The notes beneath the pieces were generated by a model, which was not told where the DNA came from, did not search any database, and was given only the letters and a program-made list of their open reading frames with translations. Positions 48,201 through 60,500 of a DNA stretch of 64,000 bases are shown here, one piece after another. The position numbers and the translations under genes are program-made. Origin of the DNA: Coleophoma eucalyptorum (lineage: Eukaryota > Ascomycota > Leotiomycetes > Helotiales > Dermateaceae); the NCBI GenBank assembly GCA_026120035.1, contig JALRME010000011.1:434001-498000 (forward strand), given 5' to 3'. Position 1 is the stretch's first letter. Every line of letters starts with the position of its first letter.

Positions 48201-48658
48201 CCGATGCGTCAGCAAAGGACGGATCCTCTGGCCTTGGAGCTCCGCACCGTCGCCGAACTCAAATCGTGCAAGAGAATGGATTTAATCCGATCTTTGATAA
48301 GAAATTCAACTTCAACCTCACAACTAAATTCCCAGACCTCGTTTTTGTCCGCTGGACTGTCAGATGCTCCTCGGACGGACAAAACTACAGCGATCGTGGA
48401 CTACCGCTTGCTACTTATACGGCAAAGCTTAGCAGTCTCAAACAAGGATACAGAACTCTACCTCTTTTCGATAGCAATGGGGACCAGTTCCTCTTTTCGA
48501 CACTCTTCTGCCGCATTAAGGTTGATCCAGCGACAAGCATTTATGTCAATGGCCCAGAGTCATCCGACTCTGTGGGCAAGCTCAAGAGCATTGGACGGAC
48601 TGTTTTTAACCGAACTCCAATGTCGCCGAAGTTGTCTGTTGACAGTGGCATTCAATGA
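45242..48658 (+). CDS. Phosphoinositide-specific phospholipase C (delta type)
   Basis: Cleaves phosphatidylinositol 4,5-bisphosphate into inositol trisphosphate and diacylglycerol in calcium signalling. It is a single exon of 1138 residues. The first 250 residues are Ser/Thr-rich and probably disordered. A PH-like domain follows (FYIDDIKEVRVGAGTENYKQ), then EF-hand-like helices (DTADVTRSGRLNFTEFQDFV). The catalytic X half begins at HEYFISSSHNTYLLGRQ, with catalytic His565, and has the second His610 in VMHGRTLTSQ. A spacer rich in Ser separates it from the Y half (LGVYSAGIKFHGFD, then NFDPLMYWRRGVQMVALNWQ). A C2 domain closes the protein (VDPYVEVEVYHADD). The order is standard for the fungal enzyme. 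The upstream 12 kb holds no gene, so its promoter may be long. Confidence 0.95.
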   Translation: MSVTSSPSLMATPTSSTSSLHTSTSNINMNTPHPTQSLASRRAKPSHVQTSFLPPISSSVPASAISASSIASSSRQTSPVMSPETTQLPTNNSSVQGSPEPMRGRESEYLPPPFELPEAVVSRKSSHSAMSEAMAASKSPGLIRRLSNRATQFAGRRRQSSTTTMNRDQSTGPVIMRRRSDSTNTAPDGVRGALFGDSDDEMTEDYRDELNSLLGTDATRDFTNGSTTASLAGSNGPITSSPNPGPVIPSVLLQGTPLTKITKKKKKLLTFVLENEAAKVSWDKNRPSKSFYIDDIKEVRVGAGTENYKQEFNVPASEESRFFSILYAVPDKSKGKSTKIMHLIASDDQTFDLWTTTLDAISKHRHDLMASLSSFHDKAVRAYWRAEMTKQFGDKPHTEDDEDIDFIGVERLCRSLHIHGSSNYLRSKFDTADVTRSGRLNFTEFQDFVKLMKRRQDVRALYRELASNAEKGVSIEEFLRFLKDVQGEDVESDRAHWENVFAKFVRRSKSKEQAQQDVLDREIPRMNEAALSSYLISTFNVPLTNPPTEYTLDRPLHEYFISSSHNTYLLGRQVAGESSVEAYISALNKGCRCVEVDCWNGTDGLPVVMHGRTLTSQVSFRDVMSTISKYAFVKSQFPLWISLEVHCNAAQQAIMASIIKETCGSKLVTEALDEGSDQLPSPSQLMNRILIKVKKPRSSQDAITSEPTTGRTRGTSVSSPYVRPLQLDNSTVSAGLLPPSPYGPRSKMIARHDTKASGNDTNDSLSSSTSDSESLADDIARARDSNKRNKTSNIVQVLGELGVYSAGIKFHGFDTPDSKAYNHIYSFMEQTFQKNTKTSEEKNTLIRHNMRYLMRVYPNGWRVASTNFDPLMYWRRGVQMVALNWQTYDLGMQMNDAMFASGTDQSGYVLKPRELREIRMVPNVPGTPIKLERKEVNFSIDVISAQQLMRPKGLAPNRSVDPYVEVEVYHADDKTKEVKGVVGVGGTDASAKDGSSGLGAPHRRRTQIVQENGFNPIFDKKFNFNLTTKFPDLVFVRWTVRCSSDGQNYSDRGLPLATYTAKLSSLKQGYRTLPLFDSNGDQFLFSTLFCRIKVDPATSIYVNGPESSDSVGKLKSIGRTVFNRTPMSPKLSVDSGIQ

Positions 48659-50163
48659 TCTACGAACCTTCACTTCAACTGTACAAATTCCACCGTGTAT
48701 TTCATACTTGTACTAAAACGCCCATGAATTCCGTTTTGGATCCGTTCGATTTTTCATAAGCACAATACCCCTATCGTTCATTCGTCCCTTTTTGCGTTTT
48801 GAAACCAACAGAGCGGGCGCACTTGGGGCAATCATTTTTGTTCATACCGATCAATTTGGTATTTTTTTTTTCCGGCGCACAATCAACAGAGAGGACATCA
48901 TCGGGCACAGGGATCATCATATAAAAGGACGGAAACAAAAGTGGCTCGCGCCACGTCTTGCATTTTCAGCATCATCAGTTTTGGAGGACACGGACACCAC
49001 GTACCAAACAATCACCACTACATTCGTTATAATTTTCCTTTGTTTCGACAAGAAGCAGAGACCTCCACGTCTCAATCTCCTTTGGCAACTTCTACACAAT
49101 CGTTTGATAGGGAATACCTTTGTAATTCGAGGCACGTTGGTCCTTAGAGATTCACGAAATTTCTGGTTCTGGGTGCTTGGAAACTGGTTTCCACACTTTA
49201 TTAATTATCTTCTACAAGAGCTTCGGAGTGGTTAATTTCATATCAAGGAATCTCTTTTTGGCAACAAAGCATATATCTTAGGACTCGTCCAGCGTGGTAG
49301 CGTATTTTCTCATACGTCGATCATAATCTTTGGGATGGGATTCAGGGCTCTTATTATTTCACTGGACCCTCCGGGGACCTGGTTTCTTGTCACTATTTCT
49401 TGCGTGGGAAAGGAGGAATATTTGTTTTGTTAGCTTGGGTGCCAGTCCCTGACAGCGCAAACGTCCCTTTTCGCTTACTTTCCCACCCCGTTTCTTTTCT
49501 TAATGATTGATGGATGGATCTGGTTTAGCTGGGCTATGTCTGGTTTCTTTCGTCCTTGTTATCTTTGGGATGGAATTATTTCATGTGCTTTGAGAGGTTG
49601 TTTTCAGGCCTCGGCAGGCGGGGCATGTAATACAACCCATCCTCTTTTTACGATACCGATCACCCCTTGGCTTGATCGAATTGGGGATGGGGTTTCTTTT
49701 TGGCCCTTACTATATTTTTAGGGGATAACTGGATGGATGATGGGTTGGAGAGGATGAGGAAGGTGACGTAAAAATCATTATGAACGTGTAGTTGAGATCC
49801 AATATCATCCTTTCAGGTCCCTATTTGATTGATAAATTCTTTGCATTGTGATTTTAGTGCTTCATTGGCTGTTGTTCTTGGGGTACGTGTCTCTTGGTCT
49901 ATGTCTTGAGAGCCAAAAATTCCCGTCAATGGTTCTCGTCTCTGTCTGAGTATGTTACCGCTTTAGACACTTTTAACTCAGCAATACAGAGAGGGGAGGT
50001 GGGAGTATGAGGAGAGAAGCCCACCTCTATTCAGGAACGAGATCAGTTGAAAAGTCTCACAATCAAGGATGCAATGTTCATATAGAAACCTTCTTAATTC
50101 TACATCTATCTGCCTCTAATCTATCTCTCCAAAACAAAGTTCTATCATCCCTAATCTCTCTCA
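48659..50163. other. Convergent intergenic region (PLC 3' / Urb2 3')
   Basis: Both flanking genes end here. The ORFs at 48792-49235 and 49503-49721 show no domain and lie in the 3' flank of PLC. I see no gene. Confidence 0.5.
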
Positions 50164-53100
50164 TCATGAACCCTTCCACTTTCCAAACTGCTGCCAGTCT
50201 CTGAACAAGCTCCCAAATACGGCTCGTCCACTCGAATCCAGCCCTTCACTCAGCATCCTCCTCATCTCAGGCGTCGTCGTATCAAACAATGCATACAGGC
50301 CTGGGACCATCCTTTCGCGCACCTGCGGGGCCATACGCATTTCTAGCTGCAGCTTGATATACGTCGTGAGCACGAATTGCATATGCTGCCCCGCCATCTT
50401 GCGTGCTTTCTCCGTCGCGGAGTGGAGCGCGTTGTGTGAAGATGCGCGTGTTACGGATGAGACGGATGGGTCGCAGATTTGTGTGAGGAGGCGGGTGTAG
50501 GCTGCGGAGTGCGTAGCAGTGAGGGGGTGTGATGGTGAGAGCCAGGACGGAGTGGCATAGTGCTTCAAGATTGTGTTATTGGTGTGTGGAAGCGGGGTGA
50601 AAAGGCAACGGAGCAGCGCGAGCATCACTTGAACGACGAGGTGGAAGTGCCCTTGTAGTTTTAGACGGTGCGAGGTTAGAACCGCACGCAAGAGGCGACA
50701 GAGATGTAGGTATATCGTGCTTGCCCGCCGTGGGTTCAGTGTGGGACTGTGTCGTGAGCAGAGGATGGAGATGCTGCCTAGTGTACTGTCGATATTCCAT
50801 TGAGAGAGAGCATGGCCCTGTGTCTGGTTAGATTTGCTTTCCAACCGTTGTTTAAAGCTAAACTATCTTACCTTCATCCGAAGCATCAGCTCCATCGTCT
50901 CTGCCAATAAACAGAATTGTCTGGTTGAGGTATTCTTCATCAACTCCCCACATAGTGCAGCATATACAACTGAGAGATTAAAGGAAGTAGCGTCTGCATC
51001 CTCGCGCAATATGTTCGTATCTTCACACGAGGCAATGACACCTTTGATGGCGAAAATCACATCTAGTCGTTTCAAGCCCTTCCAATCGTCTCCAAGCAAT
51101 TCTTGTACCATTGCAAGTTTCTGTGCCTCGGTTGCGCTCGTGGTCAAGATGCTTGCCATTTCGGAAATCGACCTGCGACCCGCAACTGTTGTGACATCAC
51201 CTCCTAGTTGGGATTCAAGATCTTCATATTTATACTTGGGAGGAGTATGGCTTGCCAGGAGCCCTAGCAGTCGGCTGCTAACCTCACAATGGCTCTTCTC
51301 ATGCCTTGTAGAATAAGCCTTAATATCGTCCGCGAGCTTGGCCAGTTTGCTTGCATCTGGACCGATAGCGTCCAACGCATCAACCACGCTCAGAACTTCC
51401 AAAGCGTCTGATTCCTCGTCTTGACTACCCTCCTTCCGAACTCCCTTCTTGAGTTGGTGTTGAAGTGCCTGCTGGAGTTTGCTTGACAAGACTTCGAAAT
51501 CCGCGAGATTGATAATACCCAAATCATTTAACGCTTGTGTTTTTGGCTTGAGAGCCTGCATCAAGATTTCGATCAATTTCGTTGATGTGTATTTCTTTTG
51601 CTTGCTACTCTTGGAATCTCCAGTGGCTTGGAGGTATTGCACCGCATCAGAGATATATGCCCGACTTGGTGGTTGCTCGATGTTGGAAATGACATGGCTG
51701 TTTTCATTACTTTAAAATTCTTCAATACAGGTCGAACTGTACTTACGCAAGGACCAATTGGCTGAGTACTTCCAGAAGCTCCAGGTTTACACGTTGGTTA
51801 GTTGCACTCGCCGCAAGGCTCGTGGCCAAATTCGTCAAATGTACAAATTTCATACCCTGTAGAAGGTCAGCTTCTGCATTTTAGCAGTAAGGTTTATACA
51901 AACATCATAAGCTGGGTAGCGTCGAAGAGTTTTGACAAGGAGTGACAATAATTGTGGATAGAGAGGCTCAAAATCTGCCTCAATGGATTCCATATCGGGT
52001 TCCAGCCAGCTAGACATGATATACTGTCTTTGTTTTCGGGAGAAGACCTCAATTGGAAGTTGCAGAAGTGATGGGATTACGACAGCAAAGCACTTGTTTT
52101 TCAAAAGGTTCTCGCCATCCTGTAATTCTTCAACAATTTGACCTGTATTTACATTAGTTCACGAATGTCATTGTAAGATAGCCAAAGATAGAACTTACTG
52201 ATGACTGCTTGATTGTTTTGAATATGATCACTACTCAGTAGTGAATGCCATGTCGAATAACCATCTGTTGTCGTTATTGTCTGTGGTGGTATCTTTGAAA
52301 GTATACGTATAACGGTGCTGATCAAACTGCTGAACTCAGCCGTCAATTCGGAATACAATCTATGGTTCACAGTCAGTACGAATCTTAACGCATACAGTAA
52401 ATTTGTTCTCACTCAAAGACACTCGGAGTGTAGGCGACTAGATTATGAATATATGACCACACTGAATACTCAGATTTCGTTGACCTCGAGGGATTCTTGG
52501 AAACCTCAGTCATGTCATCAGTCAAGCCTTTCAAAAGTTCCAACATTATTGGCTTGATAAGCATCTGAAGTTGGGGGAAACCTTCAGCAACAGCCCAGAT
52601 GATAGATGCAGACCTGAATTTAGCAAAGTTCTCTAACTTCTGAAACTCAATGGTGGATTGCTCTGAGCGTTTTTGGGAACGGGACTTAGTCAAGTAGGTT
52701 AGGGGAGACACATTAGTTGTCCAGAGTGCTTCCAATTCTCCGATACTTGTCATATTTGCCCACTCTAGCGATCTGGGAATAATGTCCCAACAACGCCATC
52801 GATATTTGGAAGCCATCTTCCGGAATGGTTCAGATCCTTCGGCGAATTTGTCGAATATAATATGGTAGATACGCAACCCAATAGCATCGGCTACCTCCTC
52901 GCGGGTTACTGAACCAGCAATAGCCTGGAGGATGACACAAGCAACAGGCAGGTTGTCGTTAGACTGCTCCTCAAGCCAGTCAAGAATTTGCATTATCTGC
53001 TGGATCGTCAAAGAAGACTCAAAGAGCTTCTTCAGTTCACGACTCAAAGCGTCGTCCTCCCAAGCACTCAAACGAAGTTGCTCTCCACCCTGTCTCTTGT

Positions 53101-54760
53101 CACATTCCACGAGTTGATGGAACCAGTGTCTCAAGAAACCCGTCAGATCTCTTGCTTTCGAAAACTCACACATCAGCGGAACCAGAACCTTGTTTACAAT
53201 CTGTGCTTGCAGTTCTAGCCATGAATCCTTGAAAGATGCACTTGTGATCTCCGTTAAGACCTTCTCAAGAACGTTGCTCTCCTCGTCGGGAATCAGGAAA
53301 ATGTTTGCATCGAGCTGTATGAGGGCAGCCAAAAGTTCCCAATCGGCTTTTTCTGTGGGCGCTGAATATTTCAAGGTTGCCGTGATGGATTTTAGGACAG
53401 GCAGCTCCAATTCCACCTTATGGTTAATGGCAATCTGTATCATTGTCGATAGTGCTGCAGTCGAGATTTCTGTCTTATCCGATGGCAAAGGCTCGATAAG
53501 AGTGGTGAAGACTTTCTTGAGCCAGGCCTCATCTTGTGAACGGCGTCGTCGGGTATTGTGTGGTTGTAATGATCGAATAGCAATATCGAATAGGAGTGGC
53601 GCAAATTCTGGCTTAAACAACACCGATGCTCTCGTCAAATCACGGAGAACGTCAGGCTCATGACTATGCTCCTCATTTTGTTTGGGAGCTACAACGGTCG
53701 GGCCACTGATTGTTGGCTTTGCAGGTAAAATTATATTTCGTGCAACCAGTTTCTCAAGTTCTGGAACCAAAGTAATTGACACCGAATCTGGCTTTTTCAG
53801 TACAAGCAACAATGATAAAAGTGGTCGAGTGGAGTAGAGTGCAAATTGTATCGTTTCGTCTCCAGGTGCATGTAGCTCCCAAATTTTGATTCCGCAAGAG
53901 AGCCAATCTTGCGATAATTTTGTATCTGCTTGTCCATTTATCAAAATCGCTGAGTTTAGGGCAAGCCAAGATCCCAATATTTTGGCTGATTCCTCTGCCG
54001 AGGTCCTGATAACTGATCTGATGTATTCTGCAGAAAGGGTATTGATCTGGATGCCATCTGCATCTACGAGCGAGTCTTGTGTGAAATACAAGAGGGAATC
54101 CATAGCGGCGTACACAGCGCTCAGGAGTTCTACCTGCGTATTCTTGGTTGGCTCATTCCCTCGTACGATCACCTCTCCTGAGCGCTTCCGTTTCTTCGAA
54201 GTCTTAGGACTCTCTTGGATTGTCGAGCTCGAGTCTGAAGCAATTTCAATTGGTGTATGTGTCGTATCGGTCATGTTCAAGATCTCCTCCAAAGTTCGCT
54301 GCAATATGGTCATGAACTTTCTCTCGTTGAGCATGCGCGCGACACTTGGCAAAGGAATCTGCTGAATAACGTATCGAAAGATTTTCCAAGCTGAGGCATT
54401 CTTCCTGTTATGGCATCAGTCACCAGGCAAGAACAGAGGCGCTAGGAATATAACTTACCTGGCAATGGCATCTTTCGGCAACTGTAACTTCTTCAACAGC
54501 CATCTCAGCAGCCATTCTTCTCGACCATGTAAAGCAGATGCAACTGTTGTTTGTCCATCGGAAGACCCAAGACTTCTGCTGCTTAGCTCATCGAGAGTAA
54601 CACCTATGAATCTCGCAGCCTCTACTAGTTGGTCCTCGAAAGGTGCAGCATCTTTTTCGAGTTGAACGAGCTTTTCCTGCGCAGCACGAGATTTGGACGC
54701 CTGAGATAAATACATCAGCATTATGCACTACCGCAAGAGCACTAAAAGACAACGTACCAT
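50164..54760 (-). CDS. Urb2/Npa2-family nucleolar 27S pre-rRNA processing protein
   Basis: A large helical nucleolar protein needed for 60S subunit assembly. Eight exons are proposed: 54760-54758, 54700-54459, 54404-52413, 52359-52199, 52142-51904, 51856-51747, 51697-50872 and 50817-50164, summing to 1408 codons in frame. The first exon is only the ATG. The intron following it is 57 nt and the others are 47-56 nt. Splices restore MASKSRAAQEKLVQLEKD, KNASAWKIFRYVIQQIPLPS and ISQIVEELQDGENLLKNK. The identity rests on the C-terminal domain (about residues 1190-1408), whose sequence (LRAVLTSHRLKLQGHFHLVV, then QHMQFVLTTYIKLQLEMRM, RERMVPGLYALFDTTTPEMR) matches the Urb2/Npa2 C-terminal family. The exon 5/6 donor (GTTTGT) is the weakest junction. 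Divergent from Mic10. Confidence 0.85.
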
Positions 54761-55075
54761 GGCAAGTAAAACAGTTCACAAATTCTTGTTAAGAAAATCC
54801 AAGAACCTCACCTTGAATGCAGCACAAAAAAACGTCGTCAATTCTTCCGCCTCGCCGGCAGAAAAATAGCAGCTAACTGTGATTGGCCAAAGCTCGTCAC
54901 CGCTCTGGGTATGAATTCCAGCCGGATAGCAAAGCCCAGGTCAAGGCTCAAAACAGCCAGCCAGCCAGCAAACACCGCCCTGTCCGATTGTTGATCTACT
55001 ACATCTTCAGGTGCGTTACCAAGGTTGTGTATGGATCAATTGAGTCCTAATGAGTCTATCTAGTCTTTCGAAATC
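54761..55075. promoter_or_regulatory. Compact bidirectional promoter of Urb2-like and Mic10 genes
   Basis: Only 315 bp separate the two divergent start codons. I see no regulatory site I can name. Confidence 0.5.
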
Positions 55076-55430
55076 ATGCCTGAAACCACCATCTCACCAC
55101 CCGCGGTCGCGCGACAAAGCAAGCCAGTCAGTGAAGCTCTGCTGAACGAGAAGGTATTAACCTCTCCTGCCCTCCCCCTTACTCTGTTGAAGATACAAGA
55201 GATACTAACTGCATATGCCTCAATTTCAGTGGGACCACTGCCTCTCTTCACTGCTCATCCGATCATCACTCGGTCTCGGCTTCGGCGTTGTGTTCTCAGT
55301 GCTCCTGTTCAAGCGAAGAGCTTGGCCTGCCTTTATCGGTGCTGGATTCGGTGCTGGAAGAGCTTATGAGGAATGTAACTCTTCGTTTATGCGCACAGGA
55401 AAGGAGGGTATCAGGGTACAGAGACCATGA
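55076..55430 (+). CDS. MICOS complex subunit Mic10
   Basis: Mic10 bends the inner mitochondrial membrane at cristae junctions. Two exons (55076-55153, 55230-55430) with a 76-nt intron (GTATTA...TTTCAG) join to 92 residues, the normal size. The spliced N-terminal part reads LLNEKWDHCLSSLLIRSSLG. Two membrane helices follow, near residues 38-53 and 57-71, joined by the positive loop KRRAWP, giving a hairpin. Each helix carries a glycine oligomerisation motif (GLGFG and GAGFGAG), the hallmark of Mic10. The end YEECNSSF fits the family. The gene is divergent from the Urb2-like gene. Confidence 0.94.
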
Positions 55431-57134
55431 GGTGCTTGATGGCTTGGAATTATGGGGTTGAGGGGGGTTTGATGGACCGTGGATGTTTCTTGAGGCATGG
55501 TTAAAATGCATGATAGAGCAGGTCTGTGTATAAAAGAGTAATCATGGGATGGCATATGTTCAATCCGGATTCTGATGTATTTGCGTGATGTGAGTGTGCT
55601 GGGGCAGAGTGGGAAAGATTGAGACGGTTATGCTCTGATAGTATTGGCATTGTTACGGACAGGCATTCTCCCCTCCAAGATCCTCGAGGTCCTCGAGGTT
55701 TCCAAATAATATTCATTCCAGGATTTCCTCATGAATAGGTGTAGATCAAGAGTATTGGAGTGGCTAGAAGCCAAAACATGGAAACAGACTGTCGAAAGGA
55801 TAGTAAGAAGCGTTAAGAGTCATTTGATCCCAGTGTCATCTCGATATCATAACCTTACCTTCCCAAAAGGCTAGGGGAAGAAATGGGAAAATAAGGAAGG
55901 TAGGTAGAAAAATATAATACTCCATGGACAGCTCAGAAAACCTGCCTTACTAACAAACCCTGCAAACCAAAACGAGCCTTTGATCAGCCAACATCAAAAA
56001 AAGTAAGCAGCATAATACCTGAGCAGCTACTTTAACTTACGAGAGTTTGATAGTAGATGCTAGAGAAATTAAGCCCGATCCGTACATTAGCAAACCTAAA
56101 TACCCGGTGACTGTGAAGTCCAGCCTTCGGAAAGTCCAGCATAACTCTGCTAGCACTGACCCATTTAATGCTCTTTCTAGCACAGTCCCGGACAACGGTA
56201 ACCTCAATCTATCTTCCACAGGCTAAGTTTAGTGATTTCTCTAAATGCCGTCCTTCCCTCGGCGGTTCCAGGGGCTGTCGAATAAACCAGCCGAGGAGGA
56301 CCCAAGGTTCAAGAATCAAGAGCTTACCTTACCTGAGTTAGAGAGAGCCAACCACCCCGTCCATCTAACTATCTACCCATCTATCTGTATAAGATCCCTA
56401 GCCCTTACCACAACCGCCGTCGTTGAGAATTTCTTTTGTTGCAAGTCGCAGTTTCTAGCGTTGCAGGACCACTACTATCGGTCTTACGTACTGGCGACGG
56501 GATTTACATGAGGGAAGTATGGTAGGATTTTTCTTATTTTAATGGCTGGGTACAGTAAAAGATCATGAGTGAGCATAGATTGTTTGATAGTACAGCTATA
56601 TAAGAGTAGTAATCGATATAATCAAGTTCTTTCCTCCCCTACTTCTTTTGATCTCTAATCTTATATGGGACGGTGATGTTTGGAGTCATGAAGAATACGA
56701 TTGTCGTCGGGCGGTGATATGTATGTTAGCGAGTCCAGAAACACATTTCAAGAAAATGCTGAGAAATCCTCATGGGTATTTTACGGAGAGAGGTCAAGGG
56801 ATTGTTTAGTGATAGGTCAGGTAGTGTGCATTGCCGGTTGCAGCGAGACGCGTATACACACAGCCGATTGATAAGTCTGGATTGAACGACGGACTCTGGT
56901 TCTGACATTGGCAGCTATGATACGACACAGCCAAAACTTTAAGTTGTTGTACTCTCGGCCAGACCTTGATCACAAGACCAATGCATCAACCAATCTTATG
57001 TCCGCCGGCTGCAAAGAAAGCGATGCACGACAATAGTCGAAAGTACTGTGAGCGCTGGTAGGAGTCATTCGATACTGCTCCTCCTCAGTACCTCCGCATG
57101 TTTACAATCGCGCTCACACGCATATTCCTTGACC
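55431..57134. other. Intergenic region, no supported gene
   Basis: The 3' flanks of Mic10 and of the small membrane-protein gene. Short frames on both strands carry no recognisable motif. No repeat family is evident. Confidence 0.45.
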
Positions 57135-57593
57135 CTAACATTCCTCGTCCACATCTCCATTCCCCTCAAACCTATACCTATTCGGAAGCGTGCTGCCAGG
57201 CGTGGTGCCCACAAGGGCCAGCCTTTCGCCAACACCACGTCTAAACTCCTTATGCTCACCATGATAGCCTCCCACTAACATGTCCTGCTTATACCTTCTT
57301 TCCTCAATCTCAGTGTATCCTCTCTCAAATATACAACCGCCACCTCGTAACAACCATAATATAGTTTCCAGCAGCACCACAAACACCCAGATTAGGATCA
57401 AGATCGAGGTTATTATCGCGACAACCAGAAGGCCGATTTCGAAGGGTGTGTATTGGAATCCTAATCCGTCTGTGATGCGTAGTGTCGAGATGGATGTGTT
57501 TGGCGACACGAGATGTGACCGTGGGGAGATGGGTGAGAGCTCGCTGGGCTTCGTGTAGAGGTCAGCCGGAAGGGCAAACTTTCCTTTGGCCAT
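57135..57593 (-). CDS. Small single-pass membrane protein of unknown function
   Basis: An intact ATG frame of 152 residues with no intron. Its features are a polar N-terminal part (about residues 1-50), a long hydrophobic segment near residues 51-82 (EIGLLVVAIITSILILIWVF, then VVLLETILWLL), and a charged C-terminal tail with RYKQD and EEC at the end. The hydrophobic segment is long enough for one helix, or two in a tight hairpin. I do not recognise the family. No cleavable signal peptide is obvious because the hydrophobic stretch is internal. Codon quality looks coding, but with no homology evidence available it is moderately supported. Confidence 0.55.
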   Translation of the reverse strand: MAKGKFALPADLYTKPSELSPISPRSHLVSPNTSISTLRITDGLGFQYTPFEIGLLVVAIITSILILIWVFVVLLETILWLLRGGGCIFERGYTEIEERRYKQDMLVGGYHGEHKEFRRGVGERLALVGTTPGSTLPNRYRFEGNGDVDEEC

Positions 57594-60500
57594 GACTTAT
57601 GATGTTTGCTTTATGGCAAGCTTCTGCTGTTTTAAACCTGAACGCCTGTTCGCAAGCTTGGAGACCTTGACCGACAGAGATGGATGATCTGTGTCTTTAT
57701 AATTTAATGCTGGATGGTTCTTAGGGATGGTACTCTATTTCTAGGGATAAATGCATCGGATGAACTGAGGCTCCAGCCCTGTAGCTGCTGTATAATTGTG
57801 GCTGCGGGTGGTTCCTTCCATGCAACACTTAGAAACCTCGTGATCATCAGCTGAGGCATGTGGCTCCTGAGCTGAGGTCTCAGCTATGCACTGGAAGTTT
57901 TTGTCTTTCCTACTCCCACCTAAACCTTCTCGACCTAGGAAACATCTCGAGGCATTGCCAGGAGACCGAATTGCAGTAGCAGCATCGCAAAGTCGCAGGA
58001 TGCTCGACACAGTCCAAATTTCCATGGCCTGCAAGGACCCAGATATCGAGTTGTGTCAATACGCACAAGTATCGACCTGAGCTACTTTTTGGGGGCCAGT
58101 TTATTTTCTGGTTAAATAAAAAGCTGAACCTATGTATATAGAACGGACTCGTGAAGAATCACGCGCCAGAGAATCTTACTCAGCTTGTCACTTGACAGCA
58201 TGTGGCGTCCACATCATCTGAGGCTGGAGAACGGTTGTACATGTTCTCCAAATGTTGAGAAAATCATCAAGTGCTCAAAGTTACGACTCTCACATCTCGA
58301 ACTGGGAAGCCGCTAGACTTGTTGCCAAGCACTTTGCCTTGGTTGGTATAATCTTCCACCTCATGGAATTGCGGATGAGTAGAGTCGAACTCAAGCGTTT
58401 GATCGATGGGTCAAGATGGAAACACAGAGCAGATCTTTTCATCAATCCTATTGCTATTTTGGTACCAAAAACCTGATCCGTAGATCATCAATACATTCAG
58501 ATCAGCAGAGACGATCAAAGAGATTAGGGTTTGTACAAACGCAAACATCATCCCTTGTCCGCTACTCAGCAGCAAGGCACCTAGACTCTGTACCAGATCG
58601 GCATGGTCGCCACTCCTTGATACACGGCAGTTATCTTGGACGAGAAAACCTGACCAACAAGCCCTACAACTGTTGATGAGGACAAGAGAATAAGAGATGG
58701 TCGCGTTTCAGTGGTGTTCTAGAAGCGCAATAGAAAGTTGTCAAAGGTGGTCTCTCCTCAGAGCTGAGCTAGGGTGTTTGTGGTGTTCTCGTCCGCAACC
58801 CCTATTCGCAGCATTCCCTTTCACTTTTCTCGATCCACTGGCAGAATCCACTTGTCGCGTGGCAATTTGAGGTGGGAGGGTCATATGTCCCCTGGAAGTA
58901 ATTTGCCTACCGGCCGCAAGAAGCGTGACTCTGCTATTCTGGCGAGCTTTTTGAGGCCCGTGAGTCTTTCGATGGACGTGCAATGGGTGGTTGATGGCGA
59001 CAGAAGACAAGATTATCTGCACAGACTATTGAAACGAGAATGACAAGCGAAATGATGGTAGGGAGCAGATCTGTTCGAGCTTGTTGGGGAGGAAGGGATG
59101 TTCGCGACTGAATTAAGAACGGATGTGAAGAAAAAAGGCTCCGAACGAGGGCGGAGAATGAGTGGTAGAGTGGTAGCAAAGGAGCTCAAACGGACGATCG
59201 TGCTTCATGAACTTCTCGAAGCACAGGAGAGGATGTTCCCGTGGTGGGATGCTCCTGATGCGCACGACTTGAGACGAGTCGGAGATAGAGGCAACTCTCG
59301 GCGATGTACTTCTGCCATTGGTCCCTGTGAGCGACGGGGGGTTCTTGTTTCACGGTGGCCGCATTTTATGCAAGGGGGGGCTGAGCAGTTGCTGCTGTTG
59401 GTGCAGCACAAAATCGCGAGGTATGGTAGTGGTATGAACAACCAATATCGGGTGGCTGAGAAAGTGAGGCTACTCTGAGAAACTGACGAAAGAAAGTCTG
59501 AAGAAAAAGAAAGGCAACAAACTGTTGTTTTGCTGTCGTCTTCCAACCTCCCCGACTTCCGAGTCTTGCCAGCCACATCCAGAGGGGTGGTATCTTGCAG
59601 GCACCTGTACGCACCTCATCGTCGCTTCGGACCAGCCTGGTTGGTTCCTTCCAGGTACGACCCAGGCGCAACGGGTGCGGTAGTGGAGTGGGCTGCATGA
59701 GAAAAGTGAGAAGTGAGTACTCACCCAAGCGCATTTTACGTCCCGTTGGTTTTTACTCTGACTAAGCGCCGTCTTTTTGTCAGGAATTTTGAGATTGATT
59801 GGGCGGCCGTGACCAACTTGTTGAAAGGAGCCGGAGGGGACAGTAGTGCGTTCTTGATCTGAATTTTGGAGCCGAATCACGATGGTCGCAGATAGGGTGC
59901 TAGATAGTAGTTGGTGGCCAGCGCATTAGATTCGGGTGCTGGCTGGCCGGCTGGTTGTTGTAGAGTACACTACATACTACGCTTATTACTGCTACGACGA
60001 CGACTACTCTTACCACCGTAAGCCGGCCAGGTCAGGGAGTCTCGAGTCTCGAGTCTCGTTTCCCGCCCTGAAGGATGATTAAGCATCGGGACAACAGCGA
60101 GTGATAGGGAAGCTTGTTGGATGCAACATTGGCCATTCAGGTGGTCAGAAACCATAACATGCGTTCTTTCGCAACTGTGTTCCAAAGGGAAAGGGATCTT
60201 CATGAGCCCCGAAGGCAATGCCAAATCCCAATTCCAATCCGAATTCCAATCCCAATCCAATCCAAAAAAGAATGAACATTCACCCAAAGGATAGAGTGAA
60301 ACCCGTCAATATTCAATAAAGACCTTCTCGTCTAATGTTTTGTTTCCTATGCCGTACGCAGTATTCTAACCAGAATTCATTAATTCTGGGGTCTGTCGCG
60401 GTGCAAGTGCAGGCATCTGGACCCTACTAGCAAGGATGCGGCAGTAAAGCTCCGTCTTCTAATTCCCCACCCCTGCTTCTTGGCTGCTGGACCGAATGCA

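Noticed and set aside
51698..51746. Alternative Urb2 acceptor giving a 37-nt intron (51710-51746)
   Set aside because: It keeps frame but is unusually short; the acceptor ending at 51698 gives a normal 49-nt intron and also keeps frame.
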